64,000 bases of DNA, from the NCBI RefSeq assembly GCF_001592965.1, contig NZ_LRPC01000029.1:62001-126000 (forward strand), written 5' to 3'. The notes below the pieces were generated by a model. The model saw only the letters and a program-made list of their open reading frames with translations, made no database searches and was not told the origin of the DNA. Source of the DNA: Roseivirga spongicola (GTDB lineage: Bacteria > Bacteroidota > Bacteroidia > Cytophagales > Cyclobacteriaceae). The stretch's first letter is position 1. The number at the start of each line of letters is the position of its first letter. Positions 19,075 to 28,296 of the stretch are shown piece by piece. Position numbers and translations under genes: made by a program.

Positions 19075-21465
19075 TTATTCGTTTCTGAGAATTTCCGTTG
19101 GATTTACTCTGGAAACTCTACGGGATTGATGCCATACTGAAGCAAATGCGACCACCAAGGTTATAACCAGACCAATCGCAAATGTGAATGGCGACAAAGT
19201 GATTTTATACTTGAAGGTGTCCAGCCAATCAGCCGATGCGATATAAATAATTGGACAGGCTACCAGGAATGATATTAGAATCAGGAAAACGAACTCTTTA
19301 GAAAGTAATCCTACCAATTGACTAGCCGATGCTCCCAATACCTTTCTAATTCCGAATTCCTTCAGGCGCTGTTCTGCCGCAAATGTTGTTAAACCAATGA
19401 GTCCGATAATTGATATGGAAATGGCTATGCCTGAGAAGACATTGAAAACATTGCCCAACCTTGTTTCCTTTCTGTAGTTGGCATCATAATAATCATCATA
19501 GAATTGAAACAGGAAGGGTCTATCCTTAACCATAGAATTCCAGATATCCTCAATTTGAGACAATGCTTCTCTGGTTTGTCCTGATTCGAATCTTATATTG
19601 AGAAAATCTCGATGATTCCCCGTGAGTATCAGTGCGCTTGGCATAATTTCACTTTTCAATGACTCATTATGAAAGTCATCAATCACTGCCACAACTTCTC
19701 TTTCTTTACCCCAAAACTTCATTCTCATTCCAATAGGATTCTCCATCCTCAGCTTTTCCTGAGCCGCTTTTGTAATAACAATTTTATCCTCCGAGGTTAT
19801 TTCTGCAATCTCATCGACAGTCATTCCCAAAACCGACCTCATACCAATTGTCTTGAGGTAATTGAAATCTACCTCGAAAGAATTGCTAAAGAAAAAGTCT
19901 TCTTCAGACGATTCTTCCTCTCCATTAAATTCACTCACTTTTCCAAATGTGATGCCGTTGTGATCAATAATATTGGTGGTAAGTGATACTTCCTTAACTC
20001 CAGAAATTCTGGCAACTTCATCCTTAAAGACACTCGTCCTATCTCCTAATTCTCCATAAGTTTTGATGAACAGAGCATTTTCTCTATCGTATCCGAGATC
20101 CTTATTTTGCAGATAGCTTAACTGAGACTGAATGATTACAGTGGCTACAATCAGACTTTGTGCCACCAAAAACTGAGTGAAGACAAGTCCCCTTCTCACC
20201 CCTGACCGCTCTTTTACTTTGCTATTGCCATGTAGTGCATTTATGGTTTTGAAACCGCTAAGCCTCAGAGCCGGATAAATGCCAGAAGCCAAACCAACAA
20301 TCAAGGTTAGGCCTATCACAAAGACGAAAAACTCTAGACTGAAATAACTAAGAGAAAGCTGTCTGTCTATTAAATTATTATAATATGGTAAGAGCCTTTC
20401 GGCCAAAGCAAAGGCAAGCAATACACTGATGAAGGTATAGACACACGACTCGAAGATATTCTGTCTGAGAATCTGCTTTCTATTTGCCCCAAATACCTTT
20501 CGAAGCCCAATCTCCTTCATCTTTTTAATTGATCTGGCCGTGATCAGGTTCACATAATTCAGGCAGGCGATCATTAGAATAAGACAAGCTATACTACCAA
20601 ACAGGTAGATGTAGCGGATATCATTAACCGGAAAAAGCGAAAAAGTAAAACCTGATTTAAGATGGATGTCGCTAAAGGGAAAGAAATACATCTTTTGTTC
20701 AAAATTTCCTTCTTCATCGAATTTAAGAGCACTCTTCGGCCACTCATCTAACATCAGTTTGTCTACCTTGGCCTGAACAGACTCGATGCTCACATTCTCA
20801 GGCAACAGAATATAAGCCGAGACAATTGAGCCTCCGCTTTCTGCAAAATCTGCAGCTGCCTCTTTCAACTCAGATAAGTTGGAAAGCAATAGCTTAAATT
20901 GGATTCTTGAATTGGCAGGAGGATCAACAGCAATGGCTGTAATTTCAAAACTACCTGTACCATCCACTTCAATTACCTTGCCTATAGGACTCTCATCGTT
21001 GAAATACTGCCTTGCCAAGCTCTCGGTAATTACTGCCTTATTTTCCTGGTTCAGCTCCACATTTCCTTGCTTAATTGGGAAATCGAAAATCTCGAAGAAG
21101 TCGTTATTCGACATGTAGACATTTTCAACATAAAAACTCCTATCGTTGGCTTTTATTAAATCGTCAAATCCCAATTGACTAAGCATTGCCATCTGGCTGA
21201 GCTCAGGAATACGATCTTGCATTCTTGCCGCATGACTCGTTCGATAACGAGCCCATTTATCTTTTCCTCCATTTACATTTTCTGCAATGATGTATATCTG
21301 ATCCTTCTTGCTGTGAAATTGATCTACAGATAGTTCATTCTTGACATAAAGTGCCAGAAGAATGAAAGAAGTAACCCCAACTGTTAAACCAACAAGGTTG
21401 AGTATAGAAAAGAATTTATCTCTTTTCAATCTTCGAAATGTGCTTATGAAATAGCTTTTGAGCAT
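19075..21465 (-). CDS. FtsX/MacB-type ABC permease, paralogue 3
   Basis: 796 residues, with TM1 NLVGLTVGVTSFILLALYVK. The central FtsX motif is IKKMKEIGLRKVFGANRKQ, the C-terminal motif EQRLKEFGIRKVLGASASQ, and the tail NPTEILRNE. The periplasmic domains are the most variable part among the paralogues, as expected if each recognises a different partner or substrate (inference). Spacing is 20 bases to the downstream and 10 bases to the upstream permease. Confidence 0.9.
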   Translation of the reverse strand: MLKSYFISTFRRLKRDKFFSILNLVGLTVGVTSFILLALYVKNELSVDQFHSKKDQIYIIAENVNGGKDKWARYRTSHAARMQDRIPELSQMAMLSQLGFDDLIKANDRSFYVENVYMSNNDFFEIFDFPIKQGNVELNQENKAVITESLARQYFNDESPIGKVIEVDGTGSFEITAIAVDPPANSRIQFKLLLSNLSELKEAAADFAESGGSIVSAYILLPENVSIESVQAKVDKLMLDEWPKSALKFDEEGNFEQKMYFFPFSDIHLKSGFTFSLFPVNDIRYIYLFGSIACLILMIACLNYVNLITARSIKKMKEIGLRKVFGANRKQILRQNIFESCVYTFISVLLAFALAERLLPYYNNLIDRQLSLSYFSLEFFVFVIGLTLIVGLASGIYPALRLSGFKTINALHGNSKVKERSGVRRGLVFTQFLVAQSLIVATVIIQSQLSYLQNKDLGYDRENALFIKTYGELGDRTSVFKDEVARISGVKEVSLTTNIIDHNGITFGKVSEFNGEEESSEEDFFFSNSFEVDFNYLKTIGMRSVLGMTVDEIAEITSEDKIVITKAAQEKLRMENPIGMRMKFWGKEREVVAVIDDFHNESLKSEIMPSALILTGNHRDFLNIRFESGQTREALSQIEDIWNSMVKDRPFLFQFYDDYYDANYRKETRLGNVFNVFSGIAISISIIGLIGLTTFAAEQRLKEFGIRKVLGASASQLVGLLSKEFVFLILISFLVACPIIYIASADWLDTFKYKITLSPFTFAIGLVITLVVAFASVWHQSRRVSRVNPTEILRNE

Positions 21466-21475
21466 AGTTTAGGGT

Positions 21476-23824
21476 TTATTCGTTTCTGAGGATTTCTGCA
21501 GGATTAATTCGTTTGGTACGCGCGATTTGAAGTACAATAACACTAAGCGATATAATCAGTGTACCCATTACGGCCGATGAAAAGGAGAAAATACCTGGCT
21601 GTATTCTGTAGACAAACTGTGATAACCAGTCGCTGGTGAAATAGTAAACCACAGGTGCGGCCACCATAAACCCAAGCAATATCATCCCTACATAACTTCT
21701 GGCAAAGAGCTGGAAGATCTCCCTGTAATTTGCACCCAAAACCCTCCTCAGACTGATCTCTTTGATTCTTTGTTCAATGGTGAAGGTAGAGAGGCCAACA
21801 ATACCCAAAATGGCAATGAAAATCGCCAACCCTGAGAAGAACAAAAACATCTCTCCTAGCCTTTGCTCAACAATATACTGTCCGTTATAGGCCTCGTCTA
21901 AAAACTTGTATTGCATAGGCCGACCAGTGGCCATAGCATCCCATTTCTCGGTAATCTGAGCTAAAGTCTCCTTCACTTCAGTCCCTGTTAAGCGAACTAG
22001 AGCAAATTTAGAAGCATTAGGATTGAAGGAAATTACTGATGGTCTGATTTCCGATTTCAATGATTCATTATGGAAGTCTTTAATCACTCCAACTAAAGGA
22101 ATATCTCCATTGACTAAGCTCAATACATGATCACCTTCAGCCTCCCAGCTAAAAGCCGGCAAGGCTGACTCATTGACAAGAATACCTCGTAGTTCCTTGG
22201 AAGGCGTTTGGCCTGAAACCAATTCTATACCCAAGGTCTCAATAAAGTCTTCATCGCCACTAAAGAAATCGGTAAGAACTTCTTTTTCTTCGTCTACACC
22301 GAGCTCATCTTTATTTAAAACACCAAAACTGGAATAAGAGATAGATGAGTTAGCCATCGATACCTTTTCAACACCAGAAACGCTCAGCAACTCATTCTTA
22401 AAAACCTGAGCTTTATCTCCTATTTTATCATGTAAATCAATCTCAAGAAGTAATTCACGTTCGTAACCAAGGTTCTTAGTCTGAATGAAATTGAGTTGCT
22501 GCTGAATAATTACTGTAGCGATAATCAGTAATTGCGCAATGAAGAACTGTACAACGGTTAAGCCTTTTCGAAGTCTAGTTTTTGAACCAACCTTTCCCTG
22601 CCCAAGAGCTTGTAAGGGCTTGGATTTAGAAAGAAATAGTGCTGGATAAATTCCTGAAAGAAAACCAACCAAAACCGCAGTTCCGAAAACCAACACGAAA
22701 AATTCGGTAGAGAAGTAGTTCAATTCAATCTCCTTTTGGAGCATATCATTTACCCAAGGCAGAAGTCTCTCTGTTAGTGCAAAAGCCAATATGGCACCTA
22801 TAAACACCAGAGAAAATGATTCGAGCAGATAGTACGAAAGCACCTGAAACCTAGAAGCTCCAACTACCTTTCTGAGCCCTACTTCCTTTCCTCTTTTTAT
22901 AGACTGAGATGTGACAAGATTAGTATAATTAATAACAGCAATAAATAGCACCAAGAAGCCAATGGCACCAAACAAGTAGATGTATCTAATATCACTTGTA
23001 TTGCTGCTCGTAAAATCTAGTTCTGCTTTTAAATGGTAGTCGGTTAAAGGAAGTAAGAAAATGTTTTGGTTGGCCTGTGTATTAGTGTATCTATGACTAT
23101 AAGGCATGCTCATAGCTATAGCCTGCATCTTTTCTTGAACAGCCTCTTTGCTGAAACCTCTTTGCATTAAGAACCAGTTTTGAGCAGGGAAATAGCCATT
23201 TTCATTATCCATTAATTGACTTCGCTTTTCAAAAAGCTCATTCTCAACAGATAGAAAATCAAATTGTAAGGTGGAGTTGGCCGGTACATCTTCCAACACA
23301 CCAGAAATAATGTATTCATCATCTTCATCTACAGTAATCTTCTTACCTAGAGCAAGCGTAGCTTCACCAAAGTACTTCTCTGCCGCAGAACGACTGATAA
23401 GCAATGAACCCTTGTCTTCTTCTGCCACACCAAAGGCCAAAGGAAAGTCGAAGACTGTAAGAAACTCATTATTTACATAAGCCATTTCATTATCTAGAAA
23501 GGTTTTGTTTCCAGCAGTAATCAGTCTATTTCTCGATTGGTAACTAGCAAGTTTCTGTACTTCTGGTACTTCTTCCGCAATTTGCTTGGCTAGCCCATAA
23601 GCCAATCTGTCGCTGGTTACCTTATTATTACCCATCAAATGATAGCTCAGGTATATATCGTCCTTCCTTGTATGAAACTTATCAAAACTCAGTTCATCTT
23701 GAATATAGAGACCGATTAACAAAACAGTAGTCAATCCAACAGTGAGCCCGCCAAGGTTAAGTAGTGAAAAGAGCTTTTCCTTTCTGAATTTTCTAAGGAA
23801 TGTATTGATGTAAGTTTTGAGCAT
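21476..23824 (-). CDS. FtsX/MacB-type ABC permease, paralogue 2
   Basis: 782 residues. TM1 is NLGGLTVGLTTVLLIGLYIQ and the central motif IKRGKEVGLRKVVGASRFQ. The C-terminal motif is EQRIKEISLRRVLGANYRE, with arginine in place of the usual lysine after LR. The tail is NPAEILRNE. Architecture is as in the other paralogues: TM, PCD, three TMs, TM, PCD, three TMs. It lies 21 bases downstream of the first gene of the operon. Confidence 0.9.
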   Translation of the reverse strand: MLKTYINTFLRKFRKEKLFSLLNLGGLTVGLTTVLLIGLYIQDELSFDKFHTRKDDIYLSYHLMGNNKVTSDRLAYGLAKQIAEEVPEVQKLASYQSRNRLITAGNKTFLDNEMAYVNNEFLTVFDFPLAFGVAEEDKGSLLISRSAAEKYFGEATLALGKKITVDEDDEYIISGVLEDVPANSTLQFDFLSVENELFEKRSQLMDNENGYFPAQNWFLMQRGFSKEAVQEKMQAIAMSMPYSHRYTNTQANQNIFLLPLTDYHLKAELDFTSSNTSDIRYIYLFGAIGFLVLFIAVINYTNLVTSQSIKRGKEVGLRKVVGASRFQVLSYYLLESFSLVFIGAILAFALTERLLPWVNDMLQKEIELNYFSTEFFVLVFGTAVLVGFLSGIYPALFLSKSKPLQALGQGKVGSKTRLRKGLTVVQFFIAQLLIIATVIIQQQLNFIQTKNLGYERELLLEIDLHDKIGDKAQVFKNELLSVSGVEKVSMANSSISYSSFGVLNKDELGVDEEKEVLTDFFSGDEDFIETLGIELVSGQTPSKELRGILVNESALPAFSWEAEGDHVLSLVNGDIPLVGVIKDFHNESLKSEIRPSVISFNPNASKFALVRLTGTEVKETLAQITEKWDAMATGRPMQYKFLDEAYNGQYIVEQRLGEMFLFFSGLAIFIAILGIVGLSTFTIEQRIKEISLRRVLGANYREIFQLFARSYVGMILLGFMVAAPVVYYFTSDWLSQFVYRIQPGIFSFSSAVMGTLIISLSVIVLQIARTKRINPAEILRNE

Positions 23825-23845
23825 CTGACTGTTGTTTTTGAGTTC

Positions 23846-26272
23846 TTATTCGCTTCTAAGTGAATCTACAGGGTTTGAAGTAGCTGCACGGAAAGAACGC
23901 AAGCCTGTGGTAATGGCTCCAATTAATAAGGTGAAGCCGATAGCCGCAGCAAACACCCAAACCGACAATCCGATCCTAAATTCGAATCCGCTCAGCCAGT
24001 CATTCATGAGGTAGTAACCAAGAGGAGCAGCCAATAAGAAAGCGATGCCAATGAGTACCAACAGTTCTTTAGAAAACAGATTCAAGATTTGATTGACAGA
24101 AGCACCCAGTACTTTGCGAATACCGATCTCCTTTGTCTTCTGGTTAGCCATGAATGACACTAAGCCATATAAGCCTAAACAACCAATAAAGATGGCCAAA
24201 CCTGAAAATATCTGGAAAAGTGTGAGCACTCGGGCTTCTTCTTCATAGTTCTCCATGATCTTCTCAGAGAGCAGCGTATAATCGAAAATAGTATCAGGAT
24301 ACTGCGCTGTCCAGGTCTCTTCAAGCTTCTTCACCAAGTTTGAAGTCTGACTTTCCGAACCCTCAAACCTTACCGCTCCTTCGTAGTAATAGCCAGCGTA
24401 TTTGACCATAATTATCGGGTCAACTTTATCTCTCAAATCCTTATTGTGGAAATCCTTGAAGACCCCAACTACTCTTTTATCGCCATTGAAACCTGAGCGG
24501 ATGGTTTCTCCAATAGCGTCTTCAGGGTTTTCAAGCCCCATCAGTTTCAATGCTTGTTCAGAAATGATTGCTTCGGAAAGTGTTGTATCGAACTTGCTGA
24601 TATCGCTCCCAGCCAAAAGTTTGATGTCATATAAATCCAAATAATTTTCATCAATCACCTTGAATGCAGCATCGAACTCTCCTGTGGTTTCCAACGGAGC
24701 ATAACCGAAGGTAGAGCCAATGTTGTTATCAGAAAGTGGACTTGCAAATGAAAAACTAACCCCCTCAACCCCAGGGAAAGTCTGCAATTCATTCCCCATA
24801 AAGTTCAGCTTCGCCTCTTCGTTAGAAGGAAGAGGAAAGGTAATGATGGAAGATTTTCTGAAGCCTAAGTCCTTATTCTCGAAGAATTTCATCTGAGAAA
24901 TAACCACCAGCGTACAGATCACAAGCACTTGAGAAATAAGAAACTGGAAGACTACCAAACCCCTTCTAGTATTGATATTTCCTGAAAGAGAACTCTGCCC
25001 CTTGCTTCTGAGTACTGCAACAGGCTTTAGTCTGGAAAGTATAAATGATGGATAAAGTCCTGCCAAGAGCGTTACCCCCACCACTACGCCTAAAGCCACT
25101 AGCAAGAGGGAAATGTCTTTCATTAGCTCTAACGATAAGCTATAACCAATCAACTCTTCCATATTAGTCATAGCCAATTCGGCTACTCCCAAAGAAATAA
25201 GAGTGGCTATCACTGTTATGAGGAAGGTTTCGCCCATAAACTGGAAAACCAGCTGGTTTCTTACACCGCCTAAAACCTTTCTGATACCAACTTCCTTTGA
25301 GCGTTTTATGGCCAAAGCGGTAGATAAATTCACAAAGTTGATACAAGCCGTGAGAATTAAGAATACCCCAATAGCAATCGGAACGGTTAGAAAGTCGGGC
25401 GACTTGGCCGAGTTTCCATACACATTATATTCTGGTTGAAAGTGCATATCAGCAAGTGCTTGAAGCTGAAAAACAGTTTCATTCTCCGTTTCAGGCATAT
25501 ATTTCTCAGACATGGCCGGAAGCACATCTCTAATTTGCTGTGCCGTTACATTTTCATTGGCAAGGAAATACACATGTGCATTTGAGGAAGTAGACCCCCA
25601 AGAATCTGGCTGGAAGAAATCGAAAATCTCAGCTACCGACTCGTACTCTATCATCAACTTAAAAGGAAGAGATGCATTTTTTGGAGGATCTGTAACCACG
25701 CCTGTAATGAAAATCGTTAGGTCATTATTGAGCTTCATTTCCTTACCCAATACTCTATCGTATCCTCCATCGGTCACACCGAAATACTTTTCTGCTAGGG
25801 AAATTGAGATTACAGCCGACTTAGGCTTAGACAAGGCTGTTTCAGGGTCACCCACCTTCCACTCATAATCGAAGAGCTTAAAGAACTCTTCATCTACAAA
25901 TGAAATACCATCGCGTTGCTCATAATGGGTCCAGTCACCCGTTATATTCTGAACGCTGAGCTGATTCTCACCTATGTAAAAGGTTCGTACAGGAGTACCC
26001 AAGTCTGGATAGTCTGTTTTGAAAGCCTCCGCAAATGGATTCTGCATTCCAGCTTCCTGCTCTACCAAATTCGGGCTGATTACCTTTTTAGTGAAGCGAT
26101 AAAGGTGGTCGTAATTGGTTAGGTAAGTATCGAAGCTCTTTTCAAAAATTACAATCTTAAAGAGAACCAAGGCAGCACTAATGCCTAATGCTAAACCGAA
26201 AATATTGATGATGGTAAAAGACCTGTTTCTCGACAGGTTTCTAAGTGCGGTGATGAAATAATTCTTTAACAT
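23846..26272 (-). CDS. FtsX/MacB-type ABC permease, paralogue 1 (first in operon)
   Basis: 808 residues, the longest of the seven and the first to be transcribed. It starts MLKNYFITALRNLSRNRSFT with TM1 NIFGLALGISAALVLFKIV; the central motif is IKRSKEVGIRKVLGGVRNQ. The C-terminal half has MANQKTKEIGIRKVLGASVN and the tail NPVDSLRSE. Its ATG lies about 26 bases from a strong sigma-54-like -24/-12 element, and a sigma-54 activator gene is transcribed divergently 150 bases away. The operon is therefore probably induced through that regulator (inference). Confidence 0.9.
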   Translation of the reverse strand: MLKNYFITALRNLSRNRSFTIINIFGLALGISAALVLFKIVIFEKSFDTYLTNYDHLYRFTKKVISPNLVEQEAGMQNPFAEAFKTDYPDLGTPVRTFYIGENQLSVQNITGDWTHYEQRDGISFVDEEFFKLFDYEWKVGDPETALSKPKSAVISISLAEKYFGVTDGGYDRVLGKEMKLNNDLTIFITGVVTDPPKNASLPFKLMIEYESVAEIFDFFQPDSWGSTSSNAHVYFLANENVTAQQIRDVLPAMSEKYMPETENETVFQLQALADMHFQPEYNVYGNSAKSPDFLTVPIAIGVFLILTACINFVNLSTALAIKRSKEVGIRKVLGGVRNQLVFQFMGETFLITVIATLISLGVAELAMTNMEELIGYSLSLELMKDISLLLVALGVVVGVTLLAGLYPSFILSRLKPVAVLRSKGQSSLSGNINTRRGLVVFQFLISQVLVICTLVVISQMKFFENKDLGFRKSSIITFPLPSNEEAKLNFMGNELQTFPGVEGVSFSFASPLSDNNIGSTFGYAPLETTGEFDAAFKVIDENYLDLYDIKLLAGSDISKFDTTLSEAIISEQALKLMGLENPEDAIGETIRSGFNGDKRVVGVFKDFHNKDLRDKVDPIIMVKYAGYYYEGAVRFEGSESQTSNLVKKLEETWTAQYPDTIFDYTLLSEKIMENYEEEARVLTLFQIFSGLAIFIGCLGLYGLVSFMANQKTKEIGIRKVLGASVNQILNLFSKELLVLIGIAFLLAAPLGYYLMNDWLSGFEFRIGLSVWVFAAAIGFTLLIGAITTGLRSFRAATSNPVDSLRSE

Positions 26273-26297
26273 AGTTGACCTTTGATGTCACAATCTA

Positions 26298-26313
26298 GCC
26301 AAAAGGAGTGCCA
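26298..26313 (-). promoter_or_regulatory. Sigma-54-like -24/-12 promoter upstream of the permease operon
   Basis: On the minus strand TGGCACTCCTTTTGGC matches the consensus TGGCAC-N5-TTGC with the correct spacing between the two invariant dinucleotides; the only departure is GG where the -12 GC is expected. The -12 end lies 26 bases upstream of the ATG at 26272, which suits a short leader. The divergent gene encodes an NtrC-family activator. Confidence 0.72.
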
Positions 26314-26422
26314 AAAACACTACATACTGAATATCAGAACGTTGTAAATATATTTCAGTCATTGATAGTTTTTATCCGTTTGTTTTCAATACATTTAAGT
26401 GTTTGTTTTTGATACAGTTTTT

Positions 26423-27799
26423 ATGGCGAAGATAGAGGCTAAAATACTGATTGTTGACGATGATATTGATGTGCTCAACACGGCACGAATGTATCTGAAA
26501 CAGCAGTTTACCTTAGTGCAGATTGAAAGTAATCCGGAACTGATCCCCCTCCACTTTGAGCGAGAATCATTCGATGTTGTATTGCTCGACATGAACTTCA
26601 AGAAAGGAGAAAATGATGGATCTGACGGCCTTCATTGGCTCAACCAGATTCTGGATATCGACCCGAACGCTATTGTTATTTTAGTCACCGCTTATGGTGA
26701 GTTCGACTTGGCGGTTCAAGCCATCAAATCGGGAGGTACCGACTTTATTACCAAACCATGGAAAAATGAAAAACTCTATGCCACCATTACTTCGGCCTTA
26801 CAACTTCGGCACAGTAAATTAGAGGTAGACAGACTTAAAAACACCACCAAAAGCATCACCGATGATGTTGAACAGAAGTACTCCAACTTTCTGGGGAATT
26901 CGGCACCCATGCAACGGGTTTTCTCACTCATTGAAAAGGTAGGACCAACCGATGCGAACGTGCTGATTCTCGGAGAAAACGGAACTGGTAAAGAATTGGC
27001 AGCCAGAGCACTGCACAAAAAATCAGACAGAGCTAATCAGGTTTTCATTAAGGTCGATTTGGGCTCTATTAGCGAAACGCTTTTTGAATCGGAGCTTTTC
27101 GGTCATGTAAAAGGGGCTTTTACCGATGCCAAAGAAGACAAACCAGGACGGTTCGAACTGGCGCAAGGCGGCACTCTTTTTCTGGACGAAATTGGTAACC
27201 TCTCTCTCCCTCTTCAGGCCAAACTACTTTCGGTACTTCAGCAGCGAAAAGTAAGCAGAGTGGGTTCAGGCAAAGAAATTCCGATAGATATACGTCTGGT
27301 TTGTGCCACCAACATGCCCCTTTATGAGGTGGTAGATGAAGGTGAATTCAGGCAAGACTTGCTCTATAGAATCAACACCGTTGAGCTTAAAATGCCATCG
27401 CTTTCAGAAAGAATTGAAGACATGGACATTCTGGTTGAACACTTCTTAAACGTATTTGGCAAGAAGTATAAGAAGACCAATATGCGCATTGATGCAGGCA
27501 CAATGAACAAGTTGAAAAAACACCACTGGCCGGGAAATATTCGAGAGTTGGAGCACTCAGTAGAGCGAGCTATTATTCTGGCCGATGGCAACAAACTAGG
27601 ACCCAATGACTTTATGCTGGGAAGCACAAAAGCAACTGCCAAAGCACAAGAAGATGAAAACTTAAACATCACGGAAAACGAAAAAAGACTAATATTAAAA
27701 GCGCTAGACAAACATAATGGCAACGTAACCCGAGCCGCTAAAGAACTCGGCTTGGACAGACTGGCCCTTTATAGAAGAATGCAGAAGTATGGATTGTAG
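26423..27799 (+). CDS. NtrC/AtoC-type sigma-54-dependent response regulator
   Basis: A 458-residue regulator with three domains. The receiver has the acidic pair in ILIVDDDID, phospho-acceptor Asp56 in VVLLDMNF and Lys111 in ITKPW. The AAA+ sigma-54 interaction domain has Walker A GENGTGKE near 184-191 and Walker B TLFLDEIG near 251-258. A C-terminal Fis-type helix-turn-helix (NVTRAAKELGLDRLALYRRM) completes it. The sigma-54 contact loop reads GAFTDA at 231-236, not GAFTGA. A GTG at 26399 would extend the frame by 8 residues; the ATG at 26423 fits the receiver start better. The likely partner is the histidine kinase at 29.2 kb and the likely target the divergent permease operon. Confidence 0.93.
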   Translation: MAKIEAKILIVDDDIDVLNTARMYLKQQFTLVQIESNPELIPLHFERESFDVVLLDMNFKKGENDGSDGLHWLNQILDIDPNAIVILVTAYGEFDLAVQAIKSGGTDFITKPWKNEKLYATITSALQLRHSKLEVDRLKNTTKSITDDVEQKYSNFLGNSAPMQRVFSLIEKVGPTDANVLILGENGTGKELAARALHKKSDRANQVFIKVDLGSISETLFESELFGHVKGAFTDAKEDKPGRFELAQGGTLFLDEIGNLSLPLQAKLLSVLQQRKVSRVGSGKEIPIDIRLVCATNMPLYEVVDEGEFRQDLLYRINTVELKMPSLSERIEDMDILVEHFLNVFGKKYKKTNMRIDAGTMNKLKKHHWPGNIRELEHSVERAIILADGNKLGPNDFMLGSTKATAKAQEDENLNITENEKRLILKALDKHNGNVTRAAKELGLDRLALYRRMQKYGL

Positions 27800-27800
27800 C

Positions 27801-28199
27801 GGGAAGACCGAAGACAGGAGTCGGAAGACGGAAGTAACTAGCCATCTTTTGCTCGATTACTGATGAAGTGCTGCCCCTTTAGGGGTTAAGGGTAGATTTA
27901 GAAGGAAGTCGAAAGTCGGAAGTAACTTAGCCATCTTTTGCTCGAGTATTGATGAAATGCCGCCCCTTTAGGGGTAAGGGGTAAATTGAGACCGAAGTCA
28001 GAAGACAGAAGTCGGAAGTCAGAAGCAACTTAGCCATCTTTTGCTCGATTACTGATGAAGTGCTGCCCCTTTAGGGGTTAAGGGTAGAAGAAGACGGAAG
28101 TCAGAAGACCGAAGACCGAAGTCGGAAGACGGAAGTAACTTAGCTATCTTTTGCTCGAGTACTGATAAAGCACTTCCCCTTTAGGGGTTAGGGGTAGAG
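27801..28199. repeat. Four-unit tandem repeat with heptamer-rich spacers
   Basis: Four copies of a roughly 60-base core lie at about 27835-27895, 27923-27983, 28026-28087 and 28136-28197. Each runs from TAACTTAGCCATC through TTTGCTCGA to a CCCCTTTAGGGG mini-palindrome and GGGTAGA. The cores are separated by variable stretches built from imperfect GAAGTCG/GAAGACG heptamers, so the period grows from 88 to 103 to 110 bases. The array fills the whole spacer between the response regulator and the propeller lipoprotein gene; no coding potential is seen in it. Confidence 0.9.
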
Positions 28200-28296
28200 A
28201 GAAAGAAAAGTTTTACGCGAGGAAGGAATTTCGGAAGAGTAAGAGTAAGAATCGACCTTAGAAGCATTAATATTAAGAATACTAAACAACTCAAAT

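Noticed and set aside
27801-28199. CRISPR array
   Set aside because: Only four long units with repeated, not unique, spacers built from related heptamers, and no cas genes nearby.
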